From Nocardia rosealba (GTDB lineage: Bacteria > Actinomycetota > Actinomycetes > Mycobacteriales > Mycobacteriaceae), in NCBI RefSeq assembly GCF_020216065.1, contig NZ_JAIWNA010000008.1, positions 1-64,000 of the forward strand: a DNA stretch of 64,000 nucleotides. Direction: 5' to 3'. Under the pieces are notes generated by a model that saw only the letters and a list, made by a program, of their open reading frames with translations, was not told the origin of the DNA and made no database searches. The translations under genes were made by a program, and so were the position numbers. Positions 9,463 through 18,356 of this stretch are shown here, in pieces (within the stretch, counting starts at the first letter, position 1; each line of letters begins with the position of its first letter).

Positions 9463-9684
9463 ATGGCGAAGAAAGACGGGGCCATCGAGGTCGAGGGTCG
9501 AGTTGTCGAGCCGCTGCCCAATGCGATGTTCCGGATCGAGCTCGAGAACGGTCACAAGGTTCTCGCGCACATCAGCGGAAAGATGCGGCAGCACTACATT
9601 CGCATCCTTCCGGAAGACCGCGTGGTCGTCGAGCTCTCGCCGTACGACCTGTCCCGCGGCCGGATCGTCTACCGCTACAAGTGA
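9463..9684 (+). CDS. infA: Translation initiation factor IF-1
   Basis: 73-aa protein, the usual length. It is a single S1/OB-fold domain beginning [19 protein letters not shown], with the conserved [20 protein letters not shown] and [21 protein letters not shown]-1 binds the A site of the 30S subunit during initiation. A GGAGG lies only 2 nt before the ATG, which is unusually close. It heads the ribosomal/rpoA cluster in the order typical of actinobacteria. Confidence 0.99.
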
Positions 9685-9692
9685 TGCCTGCC

Positions 9693-9811
9693 TGACGCCG
9701 CGAGCCTGAGGCACGCGGCGTCACACGGTGTTCCGGTCCAGGCCGGAACACGACAAGAGACTTCCCCAGTCGTCGGCTGGGGAAAAACTGTGTTCACAGA
9801 CCCTTGTGAAC
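9693..9811 (+). promoter_or_regulatory. Run of four hairpins between infA and rpmJ
   Basis: Four successive perfect inverted repeats fill the infA-rpmJ gap. TGACGCCGCG (9693-9702) pairs with 9714-9723. GTGTTCCGG (9728-9736) pairs with 9743-9751. TTCCCCAG (9762-9769) pairs with 9777-9784, followed by AAA. GTTCACA (9792-9798) pairs with 9805-9811. None has a strong U-tract. They may slow decay, direct processing or attenuate transcription between the two genes. Confidence 0.6.
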
Positions 9812-9832
9812 CCACGAAAAGATTGGACGGAC

Positions 9833-9946
9833 GTGAAGGTTCAGCCGAGCGTCAAGAAGATCTGCGAGAAGTGCAAGGTGATCCGCCGTCACGGTCGGGT
9901 CATGGTGATCTGCGACAACCTGCGCCACAAGCAGCGTCAGGGCTGA
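9833..9946 (+). CDS. rpmJ: 50S ribosomal protein L36
   Basis: 37-aa protein starting at [22 protein letters not shown], then [18 protein letters not shown]. The C-x2-C...C-x4-H pattern is that of the zinc-binding form of L36. L36 sits in the 50S subunit near the peptidyl transferase region. Length and position between infA and rpsM are as expected. Confidence 0.97.
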   Translation: MKVQPSVKKICEKCKVIRRHGRVMVICDNLRHKQRQG

Positions 9947-10125
9947 TCCAGCCTCACCGCCGGGCACCGATCGTCTGATCGGACTGACCGAAAAGAAGAA
10001 CTCCCAGCTCCAGCGCGTACGCACGTGTGCGCGCCAACCACCGGTACGGAGGCCGGTGCCCCCATTTGCAAAGACGGGGGGACGGACAGGGAGCAGACCT
10101 CCGCAACCATTAAGGAACCTGCCAC

Positions 10126-10497
10126 ATGGCACGTCTGATGGGCGTTGATCTCCCGCGCGAAAAGCGCATGGAGATCGCGCTGACCTACATTTTCGGAATC
10201 GGGCGCACCCGCGCCACCGAGATCCTGGCTCAGACCGGCGTCAGCCCGGACCTGCGCTCGAAGGATCTCAGCGACGACGACCTGAGCAAGCTGCGCGACT
10301 ACATCGAAGCGTCGGAGTTCAAGGTCGAAGGTGACCTGCGCCGCGAGGTCCAGGCCGATATTCGCCGCAAGATCGAGATCGGCTGCTACCAGGGCATCCG
10401 CCACCGTCGTGGCCTGCCTGTGCGTGGTCAGCGCACCAAGACCAACGCGCGTACGCGCAAGGGTCCGAAGAAGACCGTCGCCGGCAAGAAGAAGTAG
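10126..10497 (+). CDS. rpsM: 30S ribosomal protein S13
   Basis: 123-aa S13: [20 protein letters not shown] at the start, the [13 protein letters not shown] helix-hairpin-helix, [20 protein letters not shown] and a Lys-rich tail ending AGKKK. It binds the head of the 30S subunit and contacts tRNA. Its 179-bp leader contains a stem of CCCCC (10059-10063) with GGGGG (10076-10080), a possible control or processing element. It is followed after 9 bp by rpsK. Confidence 0.99.
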   Translation: MARLMGVDLPREKRMEIALTYIFGIGRTRATEILAQTGVSPDLRSKDLSDDDLSKLRDYIEASEFKVEGDLRREVQADIRRKIEIGCYQGIRHRRGLPVRGQRTKTNARTRKGPKKTVAGKKK

Positions 10498-10506
10498 GGA
10501 TAGCGT

Positions 10507-10920
10507 ATGCCTCCGAAGAGCCGGGCCGCTGGCCCGAAGAAGACTCAGAAGTCGCGTCGCCGGGATAAGAAGAACATCCCGCACGGCCACGCGCACATCA
10601 AGAGCACGTTCAACAACACCATCGTCTCGATCACCGACCCCGAGGGCAATGTCATCTCGTGGGCGTCGTCGGGCCACGTCGGTTTCAAGGGTTCGCGTAA
10701 GAGCACCCCGTTCGCCGCGCAGCTCGCTGCCGAGAACGCTGCCCGCAAGGCGCAGGAGAACGGCGTCAAGAAGGTCGACGTGTTCGTGAAGGGCCCGGGT
10801 TCGGGCCGCGAGACCGCGATCCGTTCGCTTCAGGCCGCTGGCCTCGAGGTCGGCTCGATCTCCGATGTCACTCCTCAGCCGCACAACGGCTGCCGGCCGC
10901 CCAAGCGCCGTCGCGTCTAG
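10507..10920 (+). CDS. rpsK: 30S ribosomal protein S11
   Basis: 137-aa S11 with a basic N-terminus ([20 protein letters not shown]), then [19 protein letters not shown] and [20 protein letters not shown], ending [13 protein letters not shown]. It lies in the 30S platform near the mRNA exit. It lies 9 bp after rpsM in the same operon and 22 bp before rpsD. Confidence 0.99.
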   Translation: MPPKSRAAGPKKTQKSRRRDKKNIPHGHAHIKSTFNNTIVSITDPEGNVISWASSGHVGFKGSRKSTPFAAQLAAENAARKAQENGVKKVDVFVKGPGSGRETAIRSLQAAGLEVGSISDVTPQPHNGCRPPKRRRV

Positions 10921-10942
10921 CGGGAAAGGAAACAGCTAAAAA

Positions 10943-11548
10943 ATGGCTCGTTATACAGGCCCCATCACCCGCAAGTCGCGTCGTCTGCGCGTCGACCTCG
11001 TCGGAGGCGACCAGGCGTTCGAGCGTCGTCCTTACCCGCCCGGCCAGCACGGCCGCGCGCGGATCAAGGAATCCGAGTACCTGATGCAGCTGCAGGAGAA
11101 GCAGAAGGCTCGCTTCTCCTACGGCGTCATGGAAAAGCAGTTCCGTCGCTACTACGAAGAGGCCAACCGCCTCAAGGGCAAGACCGGCGACAACCTGCTG
11201 CGTCTGCTCGAGTCGCGTCTGGACAACGTCGTGTACCGCGCCGGTCTGGCTCGTACCCGTCGTCAGGCCCGTCAGCTCGTCAGCCACGGCCACTTCCTGG
11301 TCAACGGCGTCAAGGTCGACGTGCCCAGCTACCAGGTCTCCCAGTACGACATCATCGATGTCAAGGAGAAGTCGCTGCCGACCCTGCCGTTCCAGGTGGC
11401 GCGTGAGACCGTCGGCGACCGTCAGGTCCCGGGCTGGCTGCAGGTCGTCCCCGGCCGCCTGCGCATCCTGGTGCACCAGCTCCCCGAGCGTGCCCAGATC
11501 GATGTGCCGCTGCAGGAACAGCTCATCGTCGAGTACTACTCGAAGTAA
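10943..11548 (+). CDS. rpsD: 30S ribosomal protein S4
   Basis: 201-aa S4 beginning MARYTGPITRKSRRLRVDLV. It has the GQHGRARIKESEYLMQLQEK segment and a C-terminal S4 RNA-binding domain (RLDNVVYRAGLARTRRQARQ, then VSHGHFLVNG). S4 nucleates 30S assembly. The N-terminus lacks a CxxC zinc motif, as in many actinobacterial S4 proteins. The RBS is GGGAAAGGAAA. It is separated from rpoA by a 91-bp gap containing a hairpin. Confidence 0.99.
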   Translation: MARYTGPITRKSRRLRVDLVGGDQAFERRPYPPGQHGRARIKESEYLMQLQEKQKARFSYGVMEKQFRRYYEEANRLKGKTGDNLLRLLESRLDNVVYRAGLARTRRQARQLVSHGHFLVNGVKVDVPSYQVSQYDIIDVKEKSLPTLPFQVARETVGDRQVPGWLQVVPGRLRILVHQLPERAQIDVPLQEQLIVEYYSK

Positions 11549-11559
11549 GCGCTTTTGGT

Positions 11560-11584
11560 GGGGGCCGTTCCTACGACGGCCCCC
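11560..11584 (+). promoter_or_regulatory. Hairpin between rpsD and rpoA
   Basis: GGGGGCCGT (11560-11568) pairs perfectly with 11576-11584 across a 7-nt loop. No U-tract follows, so read-through into rpoA is expected. It may act as a processing or attenuation site. Confidence 0.5.
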
Positions 11585-11639
11585 GCAATCACTGATTAGG
11601 CGTCAAATAGCGGACGCCCTGAACAGGAAGTAGATCCTC

Positions 11640-12698
11640 ATGCTGATTTCCCAGCGTCCGACACTGACCGAAGAGGTTGTGGCGGAGAACCGCTCGAAGT
11701 TCACCATCGAACCCCTCGAGCCGGGCTTCGGTTACACCCTCGGCAACTCGCTGCGTCGTACCCTGCTGTCCTCCATCCCGGGGGCCGCGGTCACGAGCAT
11801 CCGCATCGACGGTGTCCTGCACGAGTTCACCACCGTTCCCGGTGTGAAGGAAGACGTCACCGACATCATCCTGAACCTCAAGGGTCTGGTCGTGTCCTCC
11901 GAAGAGGACGAGCCGGTCACCATGTACGTGCGTAAGCAGGGCCCGGGCACCGTCACCGCCGGTGACATCGTCCCGCCGGCCGGCGTCGTCGTGCACAACC
12001 CGGACATGCACATCGCCACCCTGAACGACAAGGGCAAGCTCGAGATCGAGCTCGTCGTCGAGCGGGGCCGCGGTTACGTGCCCGCCGTGCAGAACAAGGC
12101 GACCGGCGCGGAAATCGGCCGGATCCCCGTGGATTCGATCTACTCCCCGGTGCTCAAGGTGACCTACAAGGTCGAGGCCACCCGTGTCGAGCAGCGCACC
12201 GACTTCGACCGTCTCATCCTCGACGTGGAGACCAAGAACTCCATCACGGCCCGGGACGCGCTGGCTTCGGCCGGTAAGACCCTGGTCGAGCTCTTCGGCC
12301 TGGCCCGTGAGCTCAACGTCGAAGCCGAGGGCATCGAGATCGGCCCCAGCCCGGCCGAGGCGGACCACATCGCCTCGTTCGGTCTGCCGATCGAGGACCT
12401 GGACCTCACCGTCCGGTCCTACAACTGCCTCAAGCGCGAGGGTGTGCACACGGTGGGCGAGCTCGTCGCCCGCACCGAGTCGGACCTGCTCGATATCCGC
12501 AACTTCGGCCAGAAGTCCATCGACGAGGTGAAGGTCAAGCTGCACGCGCTCGGCCTCTCGCTGAAGGACTCGCCCGCTTCGTTCGACCCGTCCTCCGTGG
12601 TGGGTTACGACGCGAGCACCGGCACCTGGAGCGATTCCGGCACCTTCAGTGACACCGACGGCGGCGAGCAGGACTACGCCGAGACCGAACAGCTCTAG
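11640..12698 (+). CDS. rpoA: DNA-directed RNA polymerase subunit alpha
   Basis: 352-aa alpha subunit. The N-terminal dimerisation domain has [20 protein letters not shown] and [20 protein letters not shown]; the C-terminal domain has [20 protein letters not shown] and [20 protein letters not shown], the helix-hairpin-helix that contacts UP elements and activators. The tail after the alpha-CTD is acidic ([15 protein letters not shown]), as in relatives. Position between rpsD and rplQ is canonical. Confidence 0.99.
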   Translation: MLISQRPTLTEEVVAENRSKFTIEPLEPGFGYTLGNSLRRTLLSSIPGAAVTSIRIDGVLHEFTTVPGVKEDVTDIILNLKGLVVSSEEDEPVTMYVRKQGPGTVTAGDIVPPAGVVVHNPDMHIATLNDKGKLEIELVVERGRGYVPAVQNKATGAEIGRIPVDSIYSPVLKVTYKVEATRVEQRTDFDRLILDVETKNSITARDALASAGKTLVELFGLARELNVEAEGIEIGPSPAEADHIASFGLPIEDLDLTVRSYNCLKREGVHTVGELVARTESDLLDIRNFGQKSIDEVKVKLHALGLSLKDSPASFDPSSVVGYDASTGTWSDSGTFSDTDGGEQDYAETEQL

Positions 12699-12743
12699 GC
12701 CATCGGGGGGCACCCCGGCTGCGCCTTTCACAAGGAGAATCCA

Positions 12744-13250
12744 ATGCCCAAGCCCAAGAAGGGTGCCCGCTTCGGCGGGTCGGCGTCGCACCAGAAGGCG
12801 ATCTTCGCCAACCTGGCCACGGCGCTTTTCGAGCACGGTCGGATCACGACCACCGAGTCGAAGGCCAAGGCGGTCCGCCCCTACGCCGAGAAGCTCATCA
12901 CCCGCGCGAAGGCCGGCACCCTTGCCGACCGTCGCGAGGTCATGAAGGTCATCCGCAACAAGGACATCGTGCACGCGCTGTTCGCGGAGATCGGCCCCTC
13001 GTTCGAGGGTCGCGAGGGTGGCTACACCCGCATCACCAAGGCGCTGCCGCGCAAGGGTGACAACGCGCCGATGGCCATCATCGAGCTGGTCCGCGAGAAG
13101 ACCGTCACCAACGAGGCCGACCGCGCCCGTCGCGTCGCCGCTTCGCAGAAGACCGAGGCGCCCGCCGCCGAGGCTGCCGAAGCCAAGGCCGACGAGGTCG
13201 TCGAGGCTCCGGCCGCCGACGAGGCCGCTGAGGACAAGAAGGACGCCTGA
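12744..13250 (+). CDS. rplQ: 50S ribosomal protein L17
   Basis: 168-aa L17: [20 protein letters not shown] start, [20 protein letters not shown], then [20 protein letters not shown]. The core ends near residue 120 and is followed by an Ala/Glu-rich extension, typical of actinobacterial L17. AAGGAG lies 7 nt before the ATG. It is the last ribosomal gene of this operon, ended by the terminator at 13268. Confidence 0.99.
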   Translation: MPKPKKGARFGGSASHQKAIFANLATALFEHGRITTTESKAKAVRPYAEKLITRAKAGTLADRREVMKVIRNKDIVHALFAEIGPSFEGREGGYTRITKALPRKGDNAPMAIIELVREKTVTNEADRARRVAASQKTEAPAAEAAEAKADEVVEAPAADEAAEDKKDA

Positions 13251-13267
13251 TTCTCAGGAGTTCGACC

Positions 13268-13308
13268 GAGCCCGTCACCCCTTCGAGGGTGGCGGGCTCG
13301 TTCTTTTG
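13268..13308 (+). terminator. Rho-independent terminator after rplQ
   Basis: GAGCCCGTCACCC (13268-13280) pairs with GGGTGGCGGGCTC (13287-13299) with one G-T pair across a 6-nt loop, followed by GTTCTTTTG. It is a strong intrinsic terminator closing the infA-rplQ cluster, though truA follows 28 bp later. Confidence 0.9.
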
Positions 13309-13335
13309 CCAGTGTTGGTGAGGCAGGGAGGTTCG

Positions 13336-14175
13336 ATGGACGAGATCGGGCAAGGTCGGTCGCGCGTGCGGCTCGGAATCAGTTACGACGGCACCGATTT
13401 CATCGGCTGGGCGCGTCAGCCCGGGTTGCGCACCGTGCAGGGCGTGCTGGAGGAATCGCTGTCGAAGGTGTTCCGTGAGCCGATCGTGCTCACCGTCGCC
13501 GGGCGGACCGACGCGGGTGTGCACGCCGAGGGGCAGGTGGCGCATTTCGACACCTCCGGCGAATTCGATGCCGGCAAGCTGATGTACCGGATGGCCCGTT
13601 TCCTGCCCAAGGACGTCCGCATCACCGATATCCGGACGGCGCCACCGGAATTCGACGCGCGGTTCTCGGCGATGCGTCGCCACTACGCCTACCGCCTCAC
13701 CACCGCCCCCTACGGTGCCGAGCCGTTGCGCGCGCGCAGCGTGGTCGCGTGTAAGCCGGGTGTGGATCTGGAAGCCATGCGCGCCGCCTCCGGAAAGTTG
13801 TTGGGACTGCACGACTTCGCCGCCTTCTGCCGTCGCCGCGAGGGCGCGACCACCGTGCGCGAACTGCAGCGTTTCGACTGGGAGCGTGAGGGCGACCTGC
13901 TCACCGCGTACGTGAGCGCTGATGCGTTCTGCTGGTCGATGGTTCGCAGCTTGGTCGGCGCGGTGCTCGCCGTCGGTGAGGGACGACGGACACCGGAATG
14001 GGTCGGGTCGCTGCTGTCGGAAACGGGACGCTCCAGCTCCGTGACCGTCGCTCCCGCACACGGCCTGAGCCTGATCGCCGTCGACTATCCCGCCGACGCC
14101 GACCTGGCCGCCCGCAACGCCCAGACCCGCGAGACCCGCACCGTCCCCGCCGCCGAGGGCTGCTGCGGCGACTGA
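13336..14175 (+). CDS. truA: tRNA pseudouridine(38-40) synthase TruA
   Basis: 279-aa TruA with the catalytic-loop motif [20 protein letters not shown]; the Asp of RTDAG is the nucleophile. [20 protein letters not shown] and [20 protein letters not shown] are further family hallmarks. It converts uridines 38-40 in tRNA anticodon arms to pseudouridine. GGGAGG lies 4 nt before the ATG. The location right after rplQ matches mycobacteria. Confidence 0.98.
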   Translation: MDEIGQGRSRVRLGISYDGTDFIGWARQPGLRTVQGVLEESLSKVFREPIVLTVAGRTDAGVHAEGQVAHFDTSGEFDAGKLMYRMARFLPKDVRITDIRTAPPEFDARFSAMRRHYAYRLTTAPYGAEPLRARSVVACKPGVDLEAMRAASGKLLGLHDFAAFCRRREGATTVRELQRFDWEREGDLLTAYVSADAFCWSMVRSLVGAVLAVGEGRRTPEWVGSLLSETGRSSSVTVAPAHGLSLIAVDYPADADLAARNAQTRETRTVPAAEGCCGD

Positions 14176-14305
14176 CTGCCGAAGAGGTTTGCACAGCGAG
14201 GTTTTCGCAGGTCATTCGCTACGTGATCCACAGATCCTGTGACTGAGCCGGGCTATTCTCGGGTTGGAGCCGTAGAGGCGGATATGCGTGTGCCGGAGGC
14301 AACCC

Positions 14306-14947
14306 ATGGTGAACGGACCGACGACAATCGAATTCTCGACGCCGGAATCGCGCGGCGAGGAAGTCGACCGGTGGGCCGCGCTGATGGAGCAAACCTACTT
14401 CCCGCTCGCCTTCGGCCCCATCCGCGACGCACCTGTTTACGGCAAGGTGACCAGTGGTGCGCTGCCCGGCGCGGCCGACTTCTCCCTCACCGTGCTGGCC
14501 GGCCATAACCATCAGTACCTCCGGACGAAGACGCATGTGGCTCGCGCTGCCGAGGAGTACGTGCTGGTCAGCCAGGTGGCCGGTGAAGCCCGCCTCACCC
14601 AAAGCGGCCGTTCCGTGTTGCTCGAACCCGGGCAGATGACGATCCTCGACGGCTCGCTGCCCTCGCTGTGGGACGAAGCCGTGGCCTTCGAGCAGGTGCT
14701 CGTCCAGATTCCGGTAGGGACGCTGCGGGAGCGGCCGGGACTGAGCGCAGTGCCCATCCCCGCCGCCGTCGCGATCGAACCGGACAGCCCGGCAGGCGTT
14801 GTCGCCACCTACCCCGCCCGCTCCTGCGCCGCGATCGCCTTCGAATCCGGTTTCGCCTCCGAACGCCACTTCTATCGGGTATTCGCCCGGGAAACCGGTA
14901 TGACACCGGGCGAATACCGCCTCGCCTATGGCCCGGCTCGCCATTGA
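14306..14947 (+). CDS. AraC-family regulator with internal deletion (probably degenerate)
   Basis: 213-aa product from an ATG with GGAGG 6 nt upstream. Residues 1 to about 165 match the N-terminal ligand-binding-like domain of the two AraC paralogues that follow (for example PLAFGPIRDAPVYGKVTSGA and LLEPGQMTILDGSLPS). After AVAIEPDSPAGVVATY the sequence jumps to AIAFESGFASERHFYRVF, so about 110 residues present in the paralogues, including the first helix-turn-helix, are gone. Only the second helix-turn-helix remains (ASERHFYRVFARETGMTPGE). The deletion keeps the frame. The protein probably cannot bind DNA like a full AraC regulator, but could still bind ligand or heterodimerise. Confidence 0.75.
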   Translation: MVNGPTTIEFSTPESRGEEVDRWAALMEQTYFPLAFGPIRDAPVYGKVTSGALPGAADFSLTVLAGHNHQYLRTKTHVARAAEEYVLVSQVAGEARLTQSGRSVLLEPGQMTILDGSLPSLWDEAVAFEQVLVQIPVGTLRERPGLSAVPIPAAVAIEPDSPAGVVATYPARSCAAIAFESGFASERHFYRVFARETGMTPGEYRLAYGPARH

Positions 14948-15030
14948 CAGAGACGGCGCCGGGTTTCCGGTGTCCAGGGCCTTGCCGACAGGGAATTCAT
15001 CGTCGTTACCAGACACTCGGAGGCTGACGG

Positions 15031-16014
15031 ATGTCCATCGAACCGATCACGTTCGAGTACTCCTCGGCGACGCCGCGCGGTGGTGCGCGCGAGGAATGGG
15101 AAGCGTTGCTGTCACAGAACTATGCGCCCGTCGCCTGCGACGCCCATCCCGAACTGCCCTTCTACGGGCGGGTGACGGCAAGCTCGCTGTCCGGCCACCA
15201 CGACTTCACCTTGGCGACCATGGCGGGCAGCTACCAGACGTTCCGGCATTCCCGGACCCACGTCGCCCGTTCCGAGGCATATCTGCTGGTGAGCATCCAC
15301 ATCGAGGGCGACCTGGTGATGAACCAAGGTGGCCGTTCCGCGCAGATCACCGCGGGCGACATGGTCTTCTTCGACACCTCAGCGCCCTACCACTGGACCA
15401 ACGGCTCGGATCACTGGACCGGCGGGTCGGGGTTCGAGCAGGTCGTCGTGCAGGTGCCGATGGACCTGCTGCGCGCCCAACCCGGCCTCCGGCAACTGGC
15501 GATGCCCACCGCGGTGACCGTGCCCGGCGCCGGCGCGGCAGGCGTGGTGGCGCGCTTCTTCCGTGACCTGGCAGCCATCCAGCGCAAGGACCCGGCACAC
15601 GCCGCCGTACTCGCGGACAACGCACTCGGCTTGATCGCGTCCGCCGTACTGCTCACAGCGGGTGAGCGCCCGGTCGACACCCCCGCCGAGACATTGCGAC
15701 GCGAACACGTCATGACCTTCCTGCGCGACAACTACACCGCCCCCGACCTCACCGCCGACGACATCGCCGCCGCCTGCCACATCTCCCGCCGCACCCTCTT
15801 CCGCCTCTTCGCCGGACCAGGCGACAGCCTGAACACCACACTGCGCACCCTCCGCCTACGTCACGCCACCCACCTGCTCACGAACAACCACCACCTCCCC
15901 ACCGCCGCAGTAGCATTCGCCTCGGGCTTTTCCTCTGAACGCCACTTCTACCGCGTCTTCCACCACGAAACCGGAACAACACCAGGTGAATACCGCCACT
16001 TATGCAACCCCTGA
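15031..16014 (+). CDS. AraC-family transcriptional regulator
   Basis: 327-aa intact paralogue. The N-terminal about 190 residues form the AraC-binding-like cupin-type domain (PFYGRVTASSLSGHHDFTLA, MVFFDTSAPYHWTNG). The C-terminal 100 form the paired helix-turn-helix, with LTADDIAAACHISRRTLFRL and the second motif in AAVAFASGFSSERHFYRVF, ending GTTPGEYRHLCNP. Such proteins usually activate neighbouring catabolic or oxidative genes in response to a small molecule. It is the second of three tandem paralogues upstream of a P450 gene; the next gene starts 1 bp after its stop. Confidence 0.9.
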   Translation: MSIEPITFEYSSATPRGGAREEWEALLSQNYAPVACDAHPELPFYGRVTASSLSGHHDFTLATMAGSYQTFRHSRTHVARSEAYLLVSIHIEGDLVMNQGGRSAQITAGDMVFFDTSAPYHWTNGSDHWTGGSGFEQVVVQVPMDLLRAQPGLRQLAMPTAVTVPGAGAAGVVARFFRDLAAIQRKDPAHAAVLADNALGLIASAVLLTAGERPVDTPAETLRREHVMTFLRDNYTAPDLTADDIAAACHISRRTLFRLFAGPGDSLNTTLRTLRLRHATHLLTNNHHLPTAAVAFASGFSSERHFYRVFHHETGTTPGEYRHLCNP

Positions 16015-16015
16015 C

Positions 16016-17026
16016 ATGAGGGCCTACGAGCCGGTCGCCTTCCAGTTCGCGGCACCGAAACCACGCAGCCCCGAATTCGAGGAGTGGCGGGCGCGATGGG
16101 CCCGCACGTCGTTTCCGCTGAATCTCGAGCCGCTACGTGATGCACCCGCCTTCGGTCGGCTGAGCACCAGCCCGCTACCGGGTGCCAACGACTTCTGGCT
16201 GTCGAGCTTCGTGGGGAGCAATCAGCAGTTCCGGCGGACGAGGACGCACGCGGCCCTTGACACCGACGAGTATTCGGTGGCCGTCGTCCAGCTTTCCGGT
16301 CGAACTTCTCTGACCCAGGGTGATCGTTCGGTGACCCTGCGGCCAGGCCAGATGACCTTCATCGACAGCGTCGCTCCGTCGCTGTGGATCGACAGTTCAC
16401 CACGCGCCACGCTGTTCGAGCAGGTACTGGTGCGCGTGCGGACCGACTTGCTTCGCAGCCGATCGGGTCTGCGGACCGTCCCGACGGTCACTCCCTTCGG
16501 CAGTGACACTGCCGTCGGCGTAGTCGCGAACTACTTCGGAAACCTCGCCCGGGTGCGTGAACGTGCCCCTCGCCAGGTCGAAATCCTGGGGCGCAGTGCG
16601 CTCGAACTGCTGAGTTCCGCGGTGCTGCTCGCTGCGGGATCCACCGGGGCAGCGGAGTCCGGCGACGCCTTGCGCGGCGAACAGGTCATGGCCTACCTGC
16701 GAAAGAACTTCGCGGAACCCACATTGAGTGTGGACGAGGTCGCGGGGGCTTGTCATATGTCGCGGCGGACGTTGTTCCGGGTATTCGACGGCGACGGGGA
16801 GAGTTTCGGCACAGCGTTGCGACAGCTGCGGGTACGACAGGCACAGAAGTTGTTGGTGAGCAACAGCGCCCGGCCGATCGCCGGGGTGGCATTCGAGGTG
16901 GGGTTCGCTTCGGAACGGCAGTTCTATCGCGCGTTTCAGGAGGTTGTCGGGATGTCGCCGGGGCATTTCCGGCGATCGCATCGGCAACTCGGGAACTGGC
17001 GGGCGCGGGGGCATACGCGCTGGTAG
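16016..17026 (+). CDS. AraC-family transcriptional regulator
   Basis: 336-aa paralogue of the two preceding genes. The N-terminal domain has FPLNLEPLRDAPAFGRLSTS and LRPGQMTFIDSVAPSLW. The C-terminal DNA-binding domain has LSVDEVAGACHMSRRTLFRV and GVAFEVGFASERQFYRAFQE. The ATG at 16016 aligns with the paralogue start (EPVAFQF versus EPITFEY); a GTG at 15986 would overlap the upstream gene. It lies 72 bp before the P450 gene, which is the most obvious regulatory target. Confidence 0.9.
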   Translation: MRAYEPVAFQFAAPKPRSPEFEEWRARWARTSFPLNLEPLRDAPAFGRLSTSPLPGANDFWLSSFVGSNQQFRRTRTHAALDTDEYSVAVVQLSGRTSLTQGDRSVTLRPGQMTFIDSVAPSLWIDSSPRATLFEQVLVRVRTDLLRSRSGLRTVPTVTPFGSDTAVGVVANYFGNLARVRERAPRQVEILGRSALELLSSAVLLAAGSTGAAESGDALRGEQVMAYLRKNFAEPTLSVDEVAGACHMSRRTLFRVFDGDGESFGTALRQLRVRQAQKLLVSNSARPIAGVAFEVGFASERQFYRAFQEVVGMSPGHFRRSHRQLGNWRARGHTRW

Positions 17027-17098
17027 GCTCTGGCCGGTTACGAGTCGAGCGGTCCGTCTGGACTACCATTGCGCCGCAGTCGATTTCAGGGAGTTATT

Positions 17099-18349
17099 GT
17101 GAATCCGCAGGACACGAATCAGGGTGCCATCCGCAACTCGCCGTTGTCCGCGGCGGTGCCCGAGCACCGGATTCCGCTCTACGACGAGGCGTTCGCGGCC
17201 GATCCGCACGGTGCCTACCGCCGGATGCGTGACCAGTACGAATCGCTGGTGCCCGTCGAGCTGTGGCCGGGCGTGCCCGCCACGCTGGTCATCAAATTCA
17301 GTACCGCGGTGCGAATTCTCAACGACCCCGCGAACTTCTCCGCCGATCCGCGGGCGTGGCAGGCGACCGTGCCACGCGATATCCCGATCATGCCGATGAT
17401 CGAGTACCGGCCGAACGCGCTGCGTACCACCGGCAAAGGGCACACCCGCTACCGCGACGCCGTGAACGACGCGCTCGCCGGGATGGACCTCAATGTCATG
17501 CGCACCAGCGTTGAGCGATCGGCCATCCCGATCATCAACTCGTTCTGCACGGACGGGCACGCGGATGTGCTGCACCAGTACATCTTCCCGATGGTGTTCT
17601 CGGTGCTGTGCGAATTCCTCGGCTGCCCGCCCGAGATCGGCGCGGAGGTCGCCAGGGCCAATGCCGCGATGTTCGACGGCGTGGACACCGACAAGGTGAA
17701 CACCATCATGACCAACGCCCTGCTCGACCTCACCGCACTGAAGCGGTCGCAGCCGGGCGACGACATCACCACCCGCCTCGTCCAGCATCCGGCGCGGCTG
17801 ACCGACGACGAGATGGTGCATCAGCTGGTGCTGCTGTTCGCGGCAGGCGTCGAGCCGCCGATGAACCTCATCGCCAACACTCTGCTGCTGATGCTGACCG
17901 ATCCCCGCTTCACCGGCGAAGGCAACTCGATGCCGTTGTCGACCAAGATGGCGATCGACGAGCGCCTCGCCACCGACCCGCCGATGGCGAACTACTGCAT
18001 CACCTACCCGCGCCAGTCCGTGCCGATCGACGGTGTACTGCTGCCCGCTCAGCAGCCGGTCATCATCAGCATGGCCGCCTGCAATACCGATCCGACGATC
18101 AACACCGGCGATTTCCTCGGCAACGGCTGGAATCTGGCGTTCAGTGCGGGCGAACACGCCTGCCCCGCGCATGCGCGCCCGTATGGCGTGCTCCTGGCGC
18201 AGGACGTCATCGACCAGCTCTTCGATGTCCTGCCGGAGCTGAAGCTCGGAGTGGCCCAGGACGACCTCGTGTGGCGTCCCGGGCCATTCCACCGAGCGTT
18301 GTCAGCGTTGCCGGTCGTGTTCCCACGAACGGCACCGCTGTCGCTGTAA
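17099..18349 (+). CDS. Atypical cytochrome P450, CYP157-like
   Basis: 416-aa P450-like protein from GTG with AGGGAG 5 nt upstream. The heme-ligand region is FSAGEHACPAHARPYG, with Cys at about residue 355. Two normally essential motifs are altered. The I-helix reads FAAGVEPPMN instead of AGxD/ET-T. The K-helix reads AIDERLATDPP, so the Arg of ExxR is replaced by Ala. The C-terminal VWRPGPFHRALSALPVVF resembles the CYP156/157 group of actinobacteria, whose members are known to deviate at ExxR. No ferredoxin gene is adjacent. It may be a peroxide-type or non-catalytic heme protein. It follows three AraC genes and converges with the acyl-CoA oxidase gene (7 bp apart). Confidence 0.8.
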   Translation: MNPQDTNQGAIRNSPLSAAVPEHRIPLYDEAFAADPHGAYRRMRDQYESLVPVELWPGVPATLVIKFSTAVRILNDPANFSADPRAWQATVPRDIPIMPMIEYRPNALRTTGKGHTRYRDAVNDALAGMDLNVMRTSVERSAIPIINSFCTDGHADVLHQYIFPMVFSVLCEFLGCPPEIGAEVARANAAMFDGVDTDKVNTIMTNALLDLTALKRSQPGDDITTRLVQHPARLTDDEMVHQLVLLFAAGVEPPMNLIANTLLLMLTDPRFTGEGNSMPLSTKMAIDERLATDPPMANYCITYPRQSVPIDGVLLPAQQPVIISMAACNTDPTINTGDFLGNGWNLAFSAGEHACPAHARPYGVLLAQDVIDQLFDVLPELKLGVAQDDLVWRPGPFHRALSALPVVFPRTAPLSL

Positions 18350-18356
18350 CCGCATA

